A model generated the notes under the pieces. The model was given only the letters and a program-made list of their open reading frames with translations, did no database searches and was not told the DNA's origin. Made by a program: the position numbers and the translations under genes. Shown in pieces: positions 62,978-64,000 of a DNA stretch of 64,000 nucleotides. Numbering within the stretch: position 1 is the first letter of the stretch; each line of letters begins with the position of its first letter. This DNA comes from Pseudomonas sp. MRSN 12121 (lineage in GTDB: Bacteria > Pseudomonadota > Gammaproteobacteria > Pseudomonadales > Pseudomonadaceae), in assembly GCF_000931465.1 (NCBI RefSeq), contig NZ_CP010892.1:4425388-4489387 (forward strand), read 5' to 3'.

Positions 62978-64000
<1,023 letters not shown>

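Overview
The window is a GC-rich chromosomal segment of a Pseudomonas, most likely of the P. fluorescens group (P. protegens/P. chlororaphis-like). The assignment rests on the protein sequences, on gene orders such as aat-bpt-infA/clpA-clpS, icd/idh and nuoA-N with a fused nuoCD, and on REP/REPIN repeats of the TAGGAGCGAG...TCGCGA type. No tRNA, rRNA, CRISPR array, transposase or prophage gene was seen. The large antisense ORFs lying over the real genes are GC-skew artefacts.

Layout. 1-6.1 kb: the 5' end of ftsK (minus), then trxB, aat, bpt and infA (plus), facing clpA-clpS (minus). Aat, Bpt, ClpS and ClpA together form a leucine-type N-degron pathway. 6.3-19.2 kb: cspD, then divergent icd and idh (two unrelated NADP-isocitrate dehydrogenases), a Nudix hydrolase, mnmA-hflD, purB, roxA, a GNAT, a short exported secretin-N-like protein, and aceA. 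This places both isocitrate oxidation enzymes and the glyoxylate-shunt branch enzyme within 12 kb. 19.6-34.7 kb: the complete 13-gene NADH dehydrogenase I operon. 34.8-35.5 kb: a HigB2/HigA2-like toxin-antitoxin pair.

35.6-43.9 kb: the most distinctive accessory region. It is a sugar/polyol ABC importer resembling the rhizobial glycerol system GlpSTPQUV (two different ATPases, two permeases, a DUF2160 membrane protein and a long binding protein), all on the minus strand. A divergent GAF-AAA-Fis sigma54 activator sits beside it. The intergenic region holds a near-consensus -24/-12 promoter, six direct TGAACA repeats, and Crc/Hfq-type AANAANAA motifs in both leaders. The two ATPases carry complementary defects that predict one canonical and one degenerate ATP site.

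44-64 kb: cysS and glnS (minus), ppiB-lpxH (plus), a MarR-controlled tripartite drug-efflux operon (marR, outer-membrane factor, EmrA-like, EmrB-like) with two identical palindromic operators three helical turns apart, tamA-tamB, a GNAT, xthA, a YegP/DUF1508 protein, a PstS-like/OmpA fusion behind a PHO-box-like promoter, and the 3' part of an acyl-CoA dehydrogenase cut by the window end.

Most of the window is conserved core genome. The best candidates for new biology are the ABC importer with its control region, the phosphate-binding/OmpA fusion, and the inverted repeat upstream of aceA.
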